A stretch of DNA of 64,000 nucleotides, taken from positions 1,116,001-1,180,000 of the forward strand of contig NZ_VFNH01000001.1 of the NCBI RefSeq assembly GCF_006715485.1. The letters run 5' to 3'. A program made the position numbers and the translations under genes. The stretch is from Herbaspirillum sp. SJZ107. GTDB taxonomy: Bacteria; Pseudomonadota; Gammaproteobacteria; Burkholderiales; Burkholderiaceae_D. The notes below the pieces were generated by a model. That model was not told where the DNA came from. It did no database searches and saw only the letters and a program-made list of their open reading frames with translations. Shown one piece after another: positions 16,957 through 28,069 of this stretch (positions within the stretch are counted from its first letter, which is position 1; each line of letters starts with the position of its first letter).

Positions 16957-18609
16957 ATGCTGGATTGGTTGAAACATTACCGGCGCGCCGACCTGGCCGG
17001 CGACATCGGCGCCGGCATCATCGTCGCCATGATGATGATCCCGCAGGGCATGGCCTACGCGCTGGTGGCCGGGCTGCCCCCGGTGGCCGGCCTGTATGCC
17101 AGCATCGCGCCGCCGCTGCTGTACGCGCTGTTCGGCACCAGCGGCGCGCAGTCGGTCGGGCCGATGGCGATCATCGCGCTGATGACGGCGTCGGCCCTCG
17201 GTCCGCTGGCGGCGCCCGGCAGCGCGCTGTACGGGATGCTGGCCGGCCAGCTGGCCCTGCTGTCCGGCGCGGTGCTGCTGGCCTGCGGCCTGCTGCGCGT
17301 CGGCTTCCTGGCGAATTTTTTTTCGCGGCCGGTGATGAGCGGTTTCACGCTCGGCTCCTCGATCGCGATCGCGCTCGGCCAGCTCGATACGCTGCTGGGC
17401 GGCGCGCCGCTGGCGCCGCACGGGCCGAGCGTGCTGCTCGGCGCCGGCGCCATCGCCTTCTTGCTGCTGGCGCGCCGTTACGGTGCCGGGCTGCTGCGCC
17501 GGCTCGGCCTGACCCCGGGGGCGGCCGACATCGGCGCGCGCCTGGCGCCGATGCTGCTGGTGCTGGCCGCGATCCTGCTGGTGACGCTGCTGCACCTCGA
17601 CCAGCGCGGAGTGCGCGTGATCGGCGCGGTGCCGTCCGGCCTGCCGCAGCCGGCGCTGCCGCTGGCGGACGGCTACTGGCAGGCGCTGGGCAAGCCGGCG
17701 CTCTTGATCGGCTTCATGAACTTCCTGATCGGGATGTCCGGCGCCCAGGCGCTGGCTCTCAAGCGTGTCGATCAACGCCATGAAAAGCTGCACACCAACC
17801 GCGAACTGGTCGGCATCGGCCTGGCCAACGTCGGCAGCGCGCTGTCGGGCGGCTTCCCGGTCACCGGCAGCCTGTCGCGTTCGGCCGTGAATTTTGCCGC
17901 CGGTGCGCGCACCCAGCTGGCCGGGGTGATCAGCGCGCTGCTGCTGGCCGGCGCGCTGGTGCTGCCGACCGGCTGGCTGGCGCCGCTGCCGCTGCCGGTG
18001 CTGGCCGCCACCATCATCGTCGCCGTGCTCGGCATGCTCGACCTGGGCACGCTGCGCACCGCCTGGCACTACGACCGCGCCGACGCGCTGGCACTGGTCG
18101 CGACCGGCGCCGGGGTGCTGCTGCTCGGCGTCGAATCGGGCGTGGTGCTGGGCCTGGTGCTGTCGCTGGGGGCGATGATCTGGCGCGAAAGCCGGCCGCA
18201 CATCGCGGTGCTGGGCCGCATCGCCGGCACCGAGCATTTCCGCAACGTCGAGCGTTATCCGGGCGAGACCGAACCGCGCCTGCTGCTGCTGCGCGTCGAC
18301 GCCGGCCTGTTCTTCGGCAACCTGGAAGCGGTGAATGCCCGGGTCGAGGACGAGCTGGAAGCCCATCCGCAGGCGCGCCACCTGGTGCTGGTGCTGTCGG
18401 CCGTGAACGCGATCGACACCTCGGCCCTGTTCGGCCTGCTGGAATTGAACGGCACGCTGGCGAACCGCGGCGTGATGCTGCACCTGGCCGAGGTCAAGGG
18501 ACCGGTGCTGGACCGGCTGCGCGGCTCGGCGCTGCTGCAGGCGCTCAGCGGCCGGCTGTTCCTGAGCACCGCGAATGCCTGGGATGCGCTCGCACGGGAC
18601 GGTAGCTGA
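16957..18609 (+). CDS. SulP-family anion transporter with STAS domain
   Basis: This 550-residue inner-membrane protein opens with the SulP signature (MIPQGMAYALVAGLPPVAGL). It has about 12 membrane segments to residue 410 and a C-terminal cytoplasmic STAS domain (about 430-545; VLSAVNAIDTSALFGLLEL). Family members exchange sulfate, bicarbonate, dicarboxylates or chloride; the substrate cannot be read from sequence. The start is 2 nt beyond the diguanylate cyclase stop, suggesting translational coupling and perhaps co-regulation of transport with cyclic-di-GMP synthesis. Confidence 0.9.
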   Translation: MLDWLKHYRRADLAGDIGAGIIVAMMMIPQGMAYALVAGLPPVAGLYASIAPPLLYALFGTSGAQSVGPMAIIALMTASALGPLAAPGSALYGMLAGQLALLSGAVLLACGLLRVGFLANFFSRPVMSGFTLGSSIAIALGQLDTLLGGAPLAPHGPSVLLGAGAIAFLLLARRYGAGLLRRLGLTPGAADIGARLAPMLLVLAAILLVTLLHLDQRGVRVIGAVPSGLPQPALPLADGYWQALGKPALLIGFMNFLIGMSGAQALALKRVDQRHEKLHTNRELVGIGLANVGSALSGGFPVTGSLSRSAVNFAAGARTQLAGVISALLLAGALVLPTGWLAPLPLPVLAATIIVAVLGMLDLGTLRTAWHYDRADALALVATGAGVLLLGVESGVVLGLVLSLGAMIWRESRPHIAVLGRIAGTEHFRNVERYPGETEPRLLLLRVDAGLFFGNLEAVNARVEDELEAHPQARHLVLVLSAVNAIDTSALFGLLELNGTLANRGVMLHLAEVKGPVLDRLRGSALLQALSGRLFLSTANAWDALARDGS

Positions 18610-18668
18610 TTGCAAGGCCGCGCCGGCTGTGGCAGGATGGTTCCAACGACTTCTTCAAAGGTGGAACC

Positions 18669-18872
18669 ATGCCACGCGCAAGCACGCTCTTCTTTATCGT
18701 TGCCGCCATCGGCCTGTATATCATCGGCATGACCACGCCGGCGCAGTTCGCGCTGTTCCTCGGCATGGGTTGCGAAATCGTGGCCGGCAAGCGTGCCATG
18801 GACAAGCTGCGTGCGATGCGCCAGGCGCGCGTGGCCGCCCGTCCGGTGCGTGGCGTGCGCGGGCGCCGCTGA
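18669..18872 (+). CDS. Small basic membrane protein
   Basis: This 67-residue protein has two hydrophobic stretches (about 7-22 and 25-38) and a strongly basic tail ending GVRGRR. AAAGGTGG precedes the ATG, and a hairpin terminator follows. I do not recognise a family; the pattern is that of a small inner-membrane protein with a cytoplasmic Arg-rich tail. Confidence 0.65.
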   Translation: MPRASTLFFIVAAIGLYIIGMTTPAQFALFLGMGCEIVAGKRAMDKLRAMRQARVAARPVRGVRGRR

Positions 18873-18882
18873 GCGTCTACAG

Positions 18883-18907
18883 CCGGACCCGCTGCGGTCC
18901 GGTTTCC
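18883..18907 (+). terminator. Terminator-like hairpin after the small membrane protein gene
   Basis: CCGGACC (18883-18889) and GGTCCGG (18896-18902) form a stem followed by a short T run. It separates this unit from the urease promoter region. Confidence 0.65.
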
Positions 18908-19060
18908 ATATCATTCGATCCGGTTGCCGGCACTTCATAAAGCTGCCGGTGTCCGTGGATTCGCCTCTGAGTCCGTGTCTTTGCCCCGTGCCACCAGGGC
19001 AGGCGACGCGGCGCCGCATTCACTGCGCCATCTTGATGTTCAGCCAAGCTTGATCTAAAC

Positions 19061-19108
19061 GCACCAACACGGTGCATATTCCGCGTTGTTGGTGCACAAC
19101 GCGTGTGC
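19061..19108 (+). promoter_or_regulatory. Tandem NtrC-type enhancer sites upstream of ureD
   Basis: Two sites of the form GCAC-N7-GTGC occur at 19061-19075 and 19094-19108. Their centres are 33 bp apart, about three helical turns, and lie at roughly -116 and -83 from the predicted start. This matches the classic arrangement of paired NtrC sites upstream of sigma-54 promoters. The rest of the 18,908-19,060 gap shows nothing I can name. Confidence 0.75.
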
Positions 19109-19157
19109 CAACCTCGCCGGCACGTCGATTCCGCACCGATTCCACACTTTATTTGGC

Positions 19158-19173
19158 TGGCATGCTTCGTGCT
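19158..19173 (+). promoter_or_regulatory. Sigma-54 (-24/-12) promoter of the urease operon
   Basis: TGGCATG-N4-GTGCT has the required GG-N10-GC spacing (GG 19159-19160, GC 19171-19172). The predicted start of transcription is about 19184, directly at the ureD ATG (19185), so the message would have essentially no leader. Two NtrC-type sites lie at the proper distance upstream. Confidence 0.75.
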
Positions 19174-19184
19174 GAAGCAGAAGC

Positions 19185-20051
19185 ATGCCTGACTGTACAC
19201 GTTCCGAACCGTCCACCACCGCGCCACCCTGGCAAGCCAGCCTCAGCCTGCGCTTCGAGGATGATGCCGGCACCACCCGCCTGACCGGGCGCGAGCACCG
19301 CGGGCCGCTGCGCGTCCAGAAGGCGCTGTATCCCGAAGGCGCGCGCACCTGCCACGTGATCGTGGTGCATCCGCCCGGCGGCGTGGTCGGCGGCGACCGT
19401 CTGGAACTCGACCTGGACCTCGGCGCCGCGACCCGGGTGCTGGCCACCTCGCCCGGCGCCGCCAAGTGGTACCGCGCCAACGGCAAACACCTGGAACAGG
19501 CTTCGCGCCAACGTGTGCGCGTGCGCGTCGGCCCTGGCGCCGCGCTCGAGTGGCTGCCCCAGGAAACCATTTTCTACGACGACGCCGACGTGGTGCTCGA
19601 GCACGAGGTCGAGCTGGCCGCGGATGCGCACTACATCGGTAGCGAGATCCTGTGCTTCGGCCGCCGCGCCGCCGGCGAAACCTTCCGCAGCGGCCAGGTG
19701 CGCCAGCACACCCGCATCCGCCAGGGCGGCCGCCTGGTCTGGTGGGAGCAGGGGTCGGTTGGCCCCGGCCTGGCGGCCGGCGACGTCATGCGCAGCCCGC
19801 TCGGCCTGGCCGGCCACAGCGTCTGCGCGACCCTGATCGCGGTCGGCAAGCAGCTGCCGGCGGCGCTGTTGCACGCCTTGCGCGAGGCCGACCCGACGCT
19901 CGGCCTGAGCCAGGTGAAGAACGTGTTCGTGGCGCGCCACCTGGGCGACGACAGCGAAGCCGCGCGCGCCTGCCTGCTGCGCGTCTGGCAGACCCTGCGC
20001 CCGCATCTGCTGGAGACGCCGGCACGCGTCCCGCGCATCTGGAACACATGA
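19185..20051 (+). CDS. ureD: Urease accessory protein UreD
   Basis: This 288-residue UreD (UreH) is the chaperone that binds apo-urease and links it to UreF and UreG for nickel insertion. Family landmarks include [36 protein letters not shown] and [14 protein letters not shown]. The ATG at 19185 is the only plausible start, since no other in-frame start codon precedes the conserved region. No ribosome site can exist if transcription starts at 19184. It is the first gene of the urease operon. Confidence 0.95.
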   Translation: MPDCTRSEPSTTAPPWQASLSLRFEDDAGTTRLTGREHRGPLRVQKALYPEGARTCHVIVVHPPGGVVGGDRLELDLDLGAATRVLATSPGAAKWYRANGKHLEQASRQRVRVRVGPGAALEWLPQETIFYDDADVVLEHEVELAADAHYIGSEILCFGRRAAGETFRSGQVRQHTRIRQGGRLVWWEQGSVGPGLAAGDVMRSPLGLAGHSVCATLIAVGKQLPAALLHALREADPTLGLSQVKNVFVARHLGDDSEAARACLLRVWQTLRPHLLETPARVPRIWNT

Positions 20052-20064
20052 AGAGGAACCCGGC

Positions 20065-20367
20065 ATGGACCTGACCCCACGCGAAAAAGACAAGCTGCTG
20101 ATCTTCACCGCCGCGCTGCTGGCCGAACGCCGCCGCGCGCGCGGGCTGAAACTGAACTACCCGGAAGCCGTGGCCCTGATCACGGCGGCAATCATGGAAG
20201 GCGCGCGCGACGGCCGCAGCGTGGCCGAGCTGATGAGCGACGGCACCCGGGTGCTGGCGCGCGCCGACGTGATGGAAGGGGTGCCCGAGATGATCCCCGA
20301 CATCCAGGTCGAAGCCACTTTCCCGGACGGCAGCAAGCTGGTGACCGTCCACAACCCGATTCCCTGA
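20065..20367 (+). CDS. ureA: Urease gamma subunit
   Basis: This 100-residue UreA is full-length. [20 protein letters not shown] and [10 protein letters not shown] are conserved, and the C-terminus reads VTVHNPIP as usual. It is one of three structural subunits of the cytoplasmic nickel urease that converts urea to ammonia and carbamate. AGAGGAACCCGGC precedes the ATG; the gap to ureD is 13 bp. Confidence 0.97.
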   Translation: MDLTPREKDKLLIFTAALLAERRRARGLKLNYPEAVALITAAIMEGARDGRSVAELMSDGTRVLARADVMEGVPEMIPDIQVEATFPDGSKLVTVHNPIP

Positions 20368-20403
20368 ACTAACCCGCAACCCAAGCTGCAAGGAGGTGAG
20401 ACC

Positions 20404-20913
20404 ATGAAAATCGAGCTACTGACCGCCCCGGCCCTGGACGCCGTGCGTCCGCAACTGGTCGACCTGTTGCTGGACGCGCTGGCACACGGCGCCTCGATGG
20501 GTTTTCCGACCGGCCTGACGGCGGGCGCCGCCGACCAGTACTGGCGCGGCGTGCAGGCCGGCCTGCAGGACGGCACGCGCATGCTGCTGGCGGCGCTGCA
20601 CGAAGGCAGGCTGGCGGGCATCGTCCAGCTCGAGCTGTACCGGCGCCCGCACGGCTGCGACGGTGCCGAGCTGCAGACGATGATGGTGCACAGCCGCGCG
20701 CGTCGGCGCGGGATCGGCAGCGTGCTGCTGCGCGCCGCCGAAGCCGAGACGCGCGCCCTGGGCCGTACGCTGCTGTTCCTCGACACCGAACCCGGCTCCG
20801 CCGCCGAAGTGCTGTACCACGGCCTCGGCTACACCCGCGTCGATGCGCTGGCGGACGACGACGGTCCGACCGCGATCTATTACAAATCGCTGCGCATGCC
20901 GGAGCTCGCATGA
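20404..20913 (+). CDS. GNAT-family N-acetyltransferase inside the urease operon
   Basis: This 169-residue GNAT protein has the acetyl-CoA-binding motif A in [20 protein letters not shown] (R-x-x-G-I/G pattern) and a C-terminal YHGLGYTRV typical of the family. It has the strongest ribosome site in the window (AAGGAGGTGA), and its stop overlaps the ureB start (ATGA). Similar insertions are known in some Burkholderiales urease operons. The acetyl acceptor is unknown and it is not needed for urease assembly elsewhere. Confidence 0.88.
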   Translation: MKIELLTAPALDAVRPQLVDLLLDALAHGASMGFPTGLTAGAADQYWRGVQAGLQDGTRMLLAALHEGRLAGIVQLELYRRPHGCDGAELQTMMVHSRARRRGIGSVLLRAAEAETRALGRTLLFLDTEPGSAAEVLYHGLGYTRVDALADDDGPTAIYYKSLRMPELA

Positions 20914-21242
20914 TCCCGGGCGAATACCTTCTGGAAGACGGCGAGATCGAGATCAACGGCGGCCGCCGCACCGTCACCATGGTGGTGGCGAATGCCGGCG
21001 ACCGCCCTGTGCAGGTCGGCTCGCATTACCATTTTCACGAGGTCAACGATGCGCTGCAGTTCGAGCGCGGCGCTGCCCTCGGCATGCGCCTGAACATCGC
21101 CGCCGGCACCGCGGTGCGCTTCGAGCCCGGCCAGCGCCGCACGGTGGAGCTGGTCGACCTGGACGGGGCGCGCACCGTGGTCGGCTTCCAGGGCCGCGTG
21201 ATGGGCGCGCTGGCGCCGGATTCCAGCAAAGGGGGAGACTGA
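20910..21242 (+). CDS. ureB: Urease beta subunit
   Basis: This 110-residue UreB starts [18 protein letters not shown], with the conserved [11 protein letters not shown] and the G-x-R-L-x-I-x-A-G-T block. It forms the outer shell of the UreABC trimer. It overlaps the GNAT gene by 4 nt, and its TGA is directly followed by the ureC ATG, so the three are translated in coupled fashion. Confidence 0.97.
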   Translation: MIPGEYLLEDGEIEINGGRRTVTMVVANAGDRPVQVGSHYHFHEVNDALQFERGAALGMRLNIAAGTAVRFEPGQRRTVELVDLDGARTVVGFQGRVMGALAPDSSKGGD

Positions 21243-22943
<1,701 letters not shown>

Positions 22944-22968
22944 ATGCGTTCATTCTGAAGGATTCACC

Positions 22969-23529
22969 ATGCTGTCCCTGCATACCAAAATCGCCACCGC
23001 CGACACCGTCCACGACGAGCTGGTGCTGCCCTACGACGGGCGCGAACGCTGCCGCCAGCGTGCGCGCCTGGCGTCGGGCGAGGAGGTGGCGCTGTTCCTG
23101 GTGCGCGGCACGGTGCTGCGCGACGGCGAGCTGCTGACCGGCGAAGGCGGCCCGGCGGCGCGCGTGGTACGCGTCGTGGCGGCGCCCGAGCCGACCTACC
23201 TGGTGCGCTGCCGCGATGCGACCCAGCTGGCGCGCTGCGCCTTCCACCTGGGGAACCGCCACACCCGGACCGAGGTCGGCCCCGGCTGGCTGCGCATCCG
23301 CGTCGACCCGGTGCTGAAGGAGATGCTCGAGGGCCTGGGCGCCGAGGTCGCCGAAGAAGTGGCCAAGTTCGAGCCGGAGGCGGGCGCGTATGGCGGCGGC
23401 CACGGCCACCACCATGACGACGATGGCCATCGCGGCGGCCTGCTGGCGCCGGTGCCGGTGCGCCAGCGCATCCACCGGCCATCCGACCTGACCGCGCCGG
23501 CTGCCACCACCCCGGCCGAACCGGCATGA
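22969..23529 (+). CDS. ureE: Urease nickel metallochaperone UreE
   Basis: This 186-residue UreE delivers nickel to the UreDFG-urease complex. The peptide-binding N-terminal domain is followed by a metal-binding domain with [11 protein letters not shown]. The His-rich tail ([16 protein letters not shown] near residue 150) binds additional nickel. AAGGATTCACC precedes the ATG; the stop overlaps the ureF start by 4 nt. Confidence 0.95.
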   Translation: MLSLHTKIATADTVHDELVLPYDGRERCRQRARLASGEEVALFLVRGTVLRDGELLTGEGGPAARVVRVVAAPEPTYLVRCRDATQLARCAFHLGNRHTRTEVGPGWLRIRVDPVLKEMLEGLGAEVAEEVAKFEPEAGAYGGGHGHHHDDDGHRGGLLAPVPVRQRIHRPSDLTAPAATTPAEPA

Positions 23530-24191
23530 ACGCCGCCAGCCTGCTGCACCTGCTGCAGTTTGCCAGCCCGGCGCTGCCGATCGGCGGCTACAGCTATTCG
23601 CAGGGGCTGGAGGCCGCCCTCGAGCAGGGCCTGGTGCACGACGCTGCGTCGGCGCGCGGCTGGATGGTGCGGTACCTAGGAGAAGTGATGGCGCAGTGGG
23701 ACGGCCCGCTGCTGTGGCGCCTGCTGAAAGCCTTCGAGGCGCGCGACAGTGCCGCCGTGGCGCTGTGGAGCGAATGCTTCCTGGCCTCGCGCGACACCGC
23801 CGAACTGCGCGCCGAGACGGTCCAGATGGGCTACTCGCTGACGCGCCTGATCGCGGAGCTGGGCGTGGCAGATGTCGGTGTATTGGGCGATGAGGTGTCG
23901 CTGCCGGCCGCCTTTGCCTGCGCCGTCGACGCGCTCGACATCCCGCACGAGGAAGCCTTGCTGGCCATGCTGTTTTCCTGGCTCGAGAACCAGGTGCTGG
24001 TGTGCGTCAAGTCGGTGCCGCTGGGGCAGGTGGCAGGGCAGCGCCTGCTGCTGTCGCTGCGTGCCGACCTGGAGCAGGCGGCCGTCACCGCGCGCACGCT
24101 GCCGGACGAGGCGCTGTCGAACTGGTCGCCGGGCCTGTCCATGCTGTCGATGCGGCACGAGGTGCAGCATGGCCGCCTGTACCGATCCTGA
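23526..24191 (+). CDS. ureF: Urease accessory protein UreF
   Basis: This 221-residue all-alpha UreF couples UreG GTP hydrolysis to nickel insertion. Conserved landmarks are [20 protein letters not shown] near the N-terminus and [18 protein letters not shown] at the C-terminus. Its ATG overlaps the ureE stop (ATGA). Confidence 0.95.
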   Translation: MNAASLLHLLQFASPALPIGGYSYSQGLEAALEQGLVHDAASARGWMVRYLGEVMAQWDGPLLWRLLKAFEARDSAAVALWSECFLASRDTAELRAETVQMGYSLTRLIAELGVADVGVLGDEVSLPAAFACAVDALDIPHEEALLAMLFSWLENQVLVCVKSVPLGQVAGQRLLLSLRADLEQAAVTARTLPDEALSNWSPGLSMLSMRHEVQHGRLYRS

Positions 24192-24209
24192 TTTTTTATG
24201 AAAGCTGAT

Positions 24210-24833
<624 letters not shown>

Positions 24834-24850
24834 TCAACAAGGGAGAAAAC

Positions 24851-25408
24851 ATGCGCAAGATGGTTCGATATGGGGTGGCCGGGCTGGCCGGGATGGCGGG
24901 GCTGGCACTCGCGCTGCCGGCACTGGCGCACCCGGGACATGCCGTGGAAAGCGGCTTCACGGCAGGCCTGCTGCACCCGCTGACCGGGTTCGACCACCTG
25001 CTGGCGCTGCTGGCCGTCGGCCTGTGGAGCCGCCAGCAGCGCCACGGTTTCGTGCTGCCGCCGGTGCTGCTGGTGCTGATGGCGCTGGGGGCCTCGATGG
25101 CGTGCGTGCTGCCGGCCGTGTCGGCCCTGGAAACCTCGATCGCCGCCACCGTGCTGCTGTTCGGCGTGCTGGCCGCGTTCGCGCTGCGGGTGCCGCCGAC
25201 GCTGTCGGTGCTGACCGTCGGCTGCTGCGGCTTCCTGCACGGGCTGGCGCACGGACGCGAACTGGCCGGGATGGCGAGCGGCGCCGGCTTCCTGCTGGCG
25301 AGCGCGGCGATCATGGCGCTGGGGGCGTTGCCCAGCGCGCGCGTGCGCCGGGTTGCAGGCGCCGCCATCGGCGCGGCCGGCGCGGTGCTGCTGGCACAGG
25401 TGGGTTGA
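24851..25408 (+). CDS. ureJ: HupE/UreJ-family nickel-related membrane protein
   Basis: This 185-residue protein has a signal-like first helix ending ALPALAHPGH, then the family signature GLLHPLTGFDHLLALLAVG and about six membrane helices, with a second His motif in CGFLHGLAHGRELAG. HupE/UreJ proteins are thought to carry nickel across the inner membrane for urease or hydrogenase. AAGGGAGAAAAC precedes the ATG; 17 nt separate it from ureG, closing the operon. Confidence 0.92.
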   Translation: MRKMVRYGVAGLAGMAGLALALPALAHPGHAVESGFTAGLLHPLTGFDHLLALLAVGLWSRQQRHGFVLPPVLLVLMALGASMACVLPAVSALETSIAATVLLFGVLAAFALRVPPTLSVLTVGCCGFLHGLAHGRELAGMASGAGFLLASAAIMALGALPSARVRRVAGAAIGAAGAVLLAQVG

Positions 25409-25410
25409 AA

Positions 25411-25434
25411 ACGCGCCCGGGATGATCCGGGCCG
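25411..25434 (-). terminator. Convergent terminator hairpin between ureJ and the PlsC-like gene
   Basis: GCCCGG and CCGGGC (25415-25420, 25427-25432) pair around 6 nt. On the minus strand the stem is followed by GCGTTTTC, suiting the acyltransferase gene; the urease side has only a weak tract. Confidence 0.6.
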
Positions 25435-25438
25435 GTAT

Positions 25439-26068
25439 TCAGGAGGCCTTGTCGGCGCCGCCGGCCGGCGGATTCGGCGCCAGGCGGATCGGCGCCATAT
25501 CCTTTGGAATGCGGCCGCGCACGCCTTCGTAGCGGGCGGCGATGGCCGCCATGTCGGCTGCCTCGTCGCCGCTCAGGGACATGGTGCGGGTAACGTCGAT
25601 GATCTTCCTGCCGTAGTCGATGGCGATCAGCGCTACCGGCACCTCGGCTTCCAGCGCAATGCGGTAGAAGCCGCTCTTCCAGTAGGGGCGGTAGCCGCGC
25701 GTGCCTTCCGGCGTGACCGCCAGCCAGAACCATTCTGAAGCGTGCATGGTCTGGGCCAGGCGCTTGATCGCGCCCTGCGGCGCGCTGCGGTCGACCGCGA
25801 CGCCGCCCCAGTAGCGCATCAGGACGCCCATCGGGCCGCGAAACAGCGAATCCTTGGCCAGCCAGCGGAATTGCAGGCCGACCGCCCACTTGGCCAGCAG
25901 GCCGACGAAAAAGTCGATGTTCGAAGTGTGCGGATACACCACGGCGATGCCGTGCGGGCCGGGCAGGGGCTTGAAGTGGAATTGCCAGCCGATCAGGTTC
26001 AAGAGCCGCAGGGCGGTGCGCTGGCGCCAGGTCGGCAGGGCCGACGGGCGCATCAGGTAGTCATTCAT
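25439..26068 (-). CDS. Lysophospholipid acyltransferase (PlsC-like)
   Basis: This 209-residue member of the LPLAT family has the catalytic H-x4-D box in YPHTSNIDFF and the TPEGTRGYR phosphate-binding box. It probably acylates a lysophospholipid or related glycerolipid at the inner membrane. The specific 1-acyl-glycerol-3-phosphate acyltransferase is not implied, because this short subgroup is less characterised. The ATG at 26068 is preceded by GGAGAG; a longer open frame upstream has no start signal. Confidence 0.85.
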   Translation of the reverse strand: MNDYLMRPSALPTWRQRTALRLLNLIGWQFHFKPLPGPHGIAVVYPHTSNIDFFVGLLAKWAVGLQFRWLAKDSLFRGPMGVLMRYWGGVAVDRSAPQGAIKRLAQTMHASEWFWLAVTPEGTRGYRPYWKSGFYRIALEAEVPVALIAIDYGRKIIDVTRTMSLSGDEAADMAAIAARYEGVRGRIPKDMAPIRLAPNPPAGGADKAS

Positions 26069-26250
26069 GTTCTCTCCGTCGGGCCGTGGGCGGCCTCTCA
26101 GTTGCACGTGCTGCAAGCCTCGGCATTTATATTGCGGTTCGGCAAGCAAACCGCGCATTCTATAGCGGGACATTTCCGGGGACAAGAAAAAACTGGAAGC
26201 CCCGCGGCGCTGCCGGTATCATCCTTGCCTCTTCAACAAGGATGGCAAAG

Positions 26251-26598
26251 ATGGACGTCAGGATCTACCACAACCCGCGCTGCGGCACCTCGCGCAACAC
26301 GCTGGCGCTGCTGCGCGATGCCGGCATCGACCCGCAGGTGACCGAATACCTGGCCACGCCGCCGACCCGTGCCGAGCTGGCCGAGCTGGCTTCGCGCAGC
26401 GGCGCCGGGGTGCGCGGTCTGGTGCGCAGCAAGGAAGCGCTGTTCACCGAACTCGGGCTGGACGATCCGGCGACCGGCGACGACGCGCTGCTGGACGCGA
26501 TGGTGGCCCACCCGATCCTGATCAACCGCCCGATCGTGGTCACCCCGAAGGGCGTGCGTCTGTGCCGCCCGGCCGAGCTGGTGCACGAGATCCTGTAA
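26251..26598 (+). CDS. ArsC-family arsenate reductase-like protein
   Basis: This 115-residue thioredoxin-fold protein has YHNPRCGTSRNTLALL, with the catalytic Cys at residue 11, as in glutaredoxin-dependent ArsC. The later Arg-rich segment (LINRPIVVTPKGVRLCRP) supplies the oxyanion-binding arginines. It should reduce arsenate to arsenite, but no arsenite pump or ArsR is nearby, and Spx/YffB-like relatives share the fold. AAGGA precedes the ATG at 26251; the ATG at 26242 is too close to it. Confidence 0.82.
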   Translation: MDVRIYHNPRCGTSRNTLALLRDAGIDPQVTEYLATPPTRAELAELASRSGAGVRGLVRSKEALFTELGLDDPATGDDALLDAMVAHPILINRPIVVTPKGVRLCRPAELVHEIL

Positions 26599-26617
26599 GC
26601 CGCGGCGCCCTGGCCGC

Positions 26618-27838
26618 TCAGTGCTGGGCGGCGCCGATGTCGACCGGTCCCGCGCCGGCGCGCGCCTTGCCGTAGAAATCCGGCCCGCCGGCTTCGTCGC
26701 GCAAGCCCTTGCCGATCGCCGGCGAGCTGGCGGCCAGGCGGAAGTCGGGGGCGCCGTTGCGGTCGTAGGCGATGAAGCCCGGCTCGGCCGCCACCGTGCC
26801 GCTGTGGCGCATGCCCTGCGCCAGCTGCCAGTCGCCGTCGAGGTTGTGGAAGACCAGGTTGTTGCGGTAGCTGTTGTGGGCGCCGGTCGCGCCCAGTTCG
26901 GTGATGCCGTGGCGGTTGTCGTAGGCGATGTTGTTGATCACGCGGGTGTGGTCGTTCGGTCCCTTGCTGTGGAAAAAGTCGCCGCCGCCGACCAGGATGC
27001 CGGTCTCGGACGCCGTCACCGTATTGTTGGCCACCAGGACATCGTGCGCATCGTGCCACAGCAGGATGCCGCTGCCGGAGATCCGGTAGACGATGTTGTT
27101 GCGGATGCTGCCCGGCGCATTCATGTAGATGCCGTGCACGAAGCGGCAGCCGGGCGGGCCGATGTCGTGCACGCTGTTGGCGTCGACTTCGGAATGGATG
27201 CCCTTGTAGAAACTGTCGACGCCGATGCCGGCGCCCTCGGACGTGGTGCAGGCGATCGTGTTGGCGACGTGGTGCACGTGGTTGCCGGCAATGCGGTTGT
27301 ACGATCCGCCGCTGTAGATGCCGACGCTCCATTTTTTCCCGGTGCTGGCGGCCACCCCGAGCGCCTGGGCGCCGTCCACCTGGGCGCTGCCGTCGACTTC
27401 GAAGCCCTCGATGTCGACGTGGCTGGCGCGGTTGTCCCAGGCCACGTCGCTGCCCGACACCGGCGGCGGCACGATGCGCGCGCGTCCCGGCTCGCTCGAG
27501 CGGAACACGATGCGTGCATTCGGCAAGCCGTTGACGTCGGTGCGGAAACCGCCGTGGTAGGTGCCGGGCAGCACGTTGACGATGGTGCCGGGCGCCACCA
27601 GGCGTGCCGCCCGCGCCAGCGTGCGCAGCGGCGCGCTGCGGGTGCCGGGATTGCTGTCCAGGCCGTCGGGCGCGACGTACAGCTCGGTCGGCACGACCTG
27701 GGGCGTGACGGTGACGGTGGGCGCTTCCTTGACGCGGCAGCCGGCGCACGCCAGCAGGAAAGCCAGCGGCACGGCAGCCGGCAGCCCCGGCAGCAGCACC
27801 GGCAAGCCCCGGCAAAAAGGCAAAAAGGTCGGATTCAT
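26618..27838 (-). CDS. Parallel beta-helix lipoprotein
   Basis: This protein of about 406 residues has a lipoprotein signal (FLLACAGC region). The body starts ELYVAPDGLDSNPGTRSAPL, typical of DUF1565/right-handed beta-helix proteins, and has repeated N-x-[IV] turns (NNIVYRISG, NNTVTASETG, NNIAYDNRHG, NNLVFHN). It ends with a choice-of-anchor-Q-like segment (SPAIGKG...GPVDIGAAQH). Such proteins bind or cleave polysaccharides; no catalytic residues can be assigned. The ATG at 27844 would add two residues. Confidence 0.8.
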   Translation of the reverse strand: MNPTFLPFCRGLPVLLPGLPAAVPLAFLLACAGCRVKEAPTVTVTPQVVPTELYVAPDGLDSNPGTRSAPLRTLARAARLVAPGTIVNVLPGTYHGGFRTDVNGLPNARIVFRSSEPGRARIVPPPVSGSDVAWDNRASHVDIEGFEVDGSAQVDGAQALGVAASTGKKWSVGIYSGGSYNRIAGNHVHHVANTIACTTSEGAGIGVDSFYKGIHSEVDANSVHDIGPPGCRFVHGIYMNAPGSIRNNIVYRISGSGILLWHDAHDVLVANNTVTASETGILVGGGDFFHSKGPNDHTRVINNIAYDNRHGITELGATGAHNSYRNNLVFHNLDGDWQLAQGMRHSGTVAAEPGFIAYDRNGAPDFRLAASSPAIGKGLRDEAGGPDFYGKARAGAGPVDIGAAQH

Positions 27839-28069
27839 GATCATTGGGTCCCGGTTCAGCCAGCGGCCCCATTGTGCCGGACCGATCCGGCAGCAAGTCC
27901 GGGTACCTCAAACGCGCGCTTGAGCACCCGCAACGTCCATCCAAGGTGGCAAAGCGCGCTACGGCAGGCGCATGCCACCTGCGTGGCGCGAAGGGCGGCG
28001 CCAAACCGCTAGAATTGAACGAGAGAACTTGCCAAAAACCGGACGCTGACCCCGGTTGAGAGAGGACAC

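Noticed and set aside
26086..26250. Longer N-terminus for the ArsC-like protein
   Set aside because: The upstream in-frame stretch has no ribosome site and no similarity to the family, while ATG 26251 has AAGGA at good spacing.
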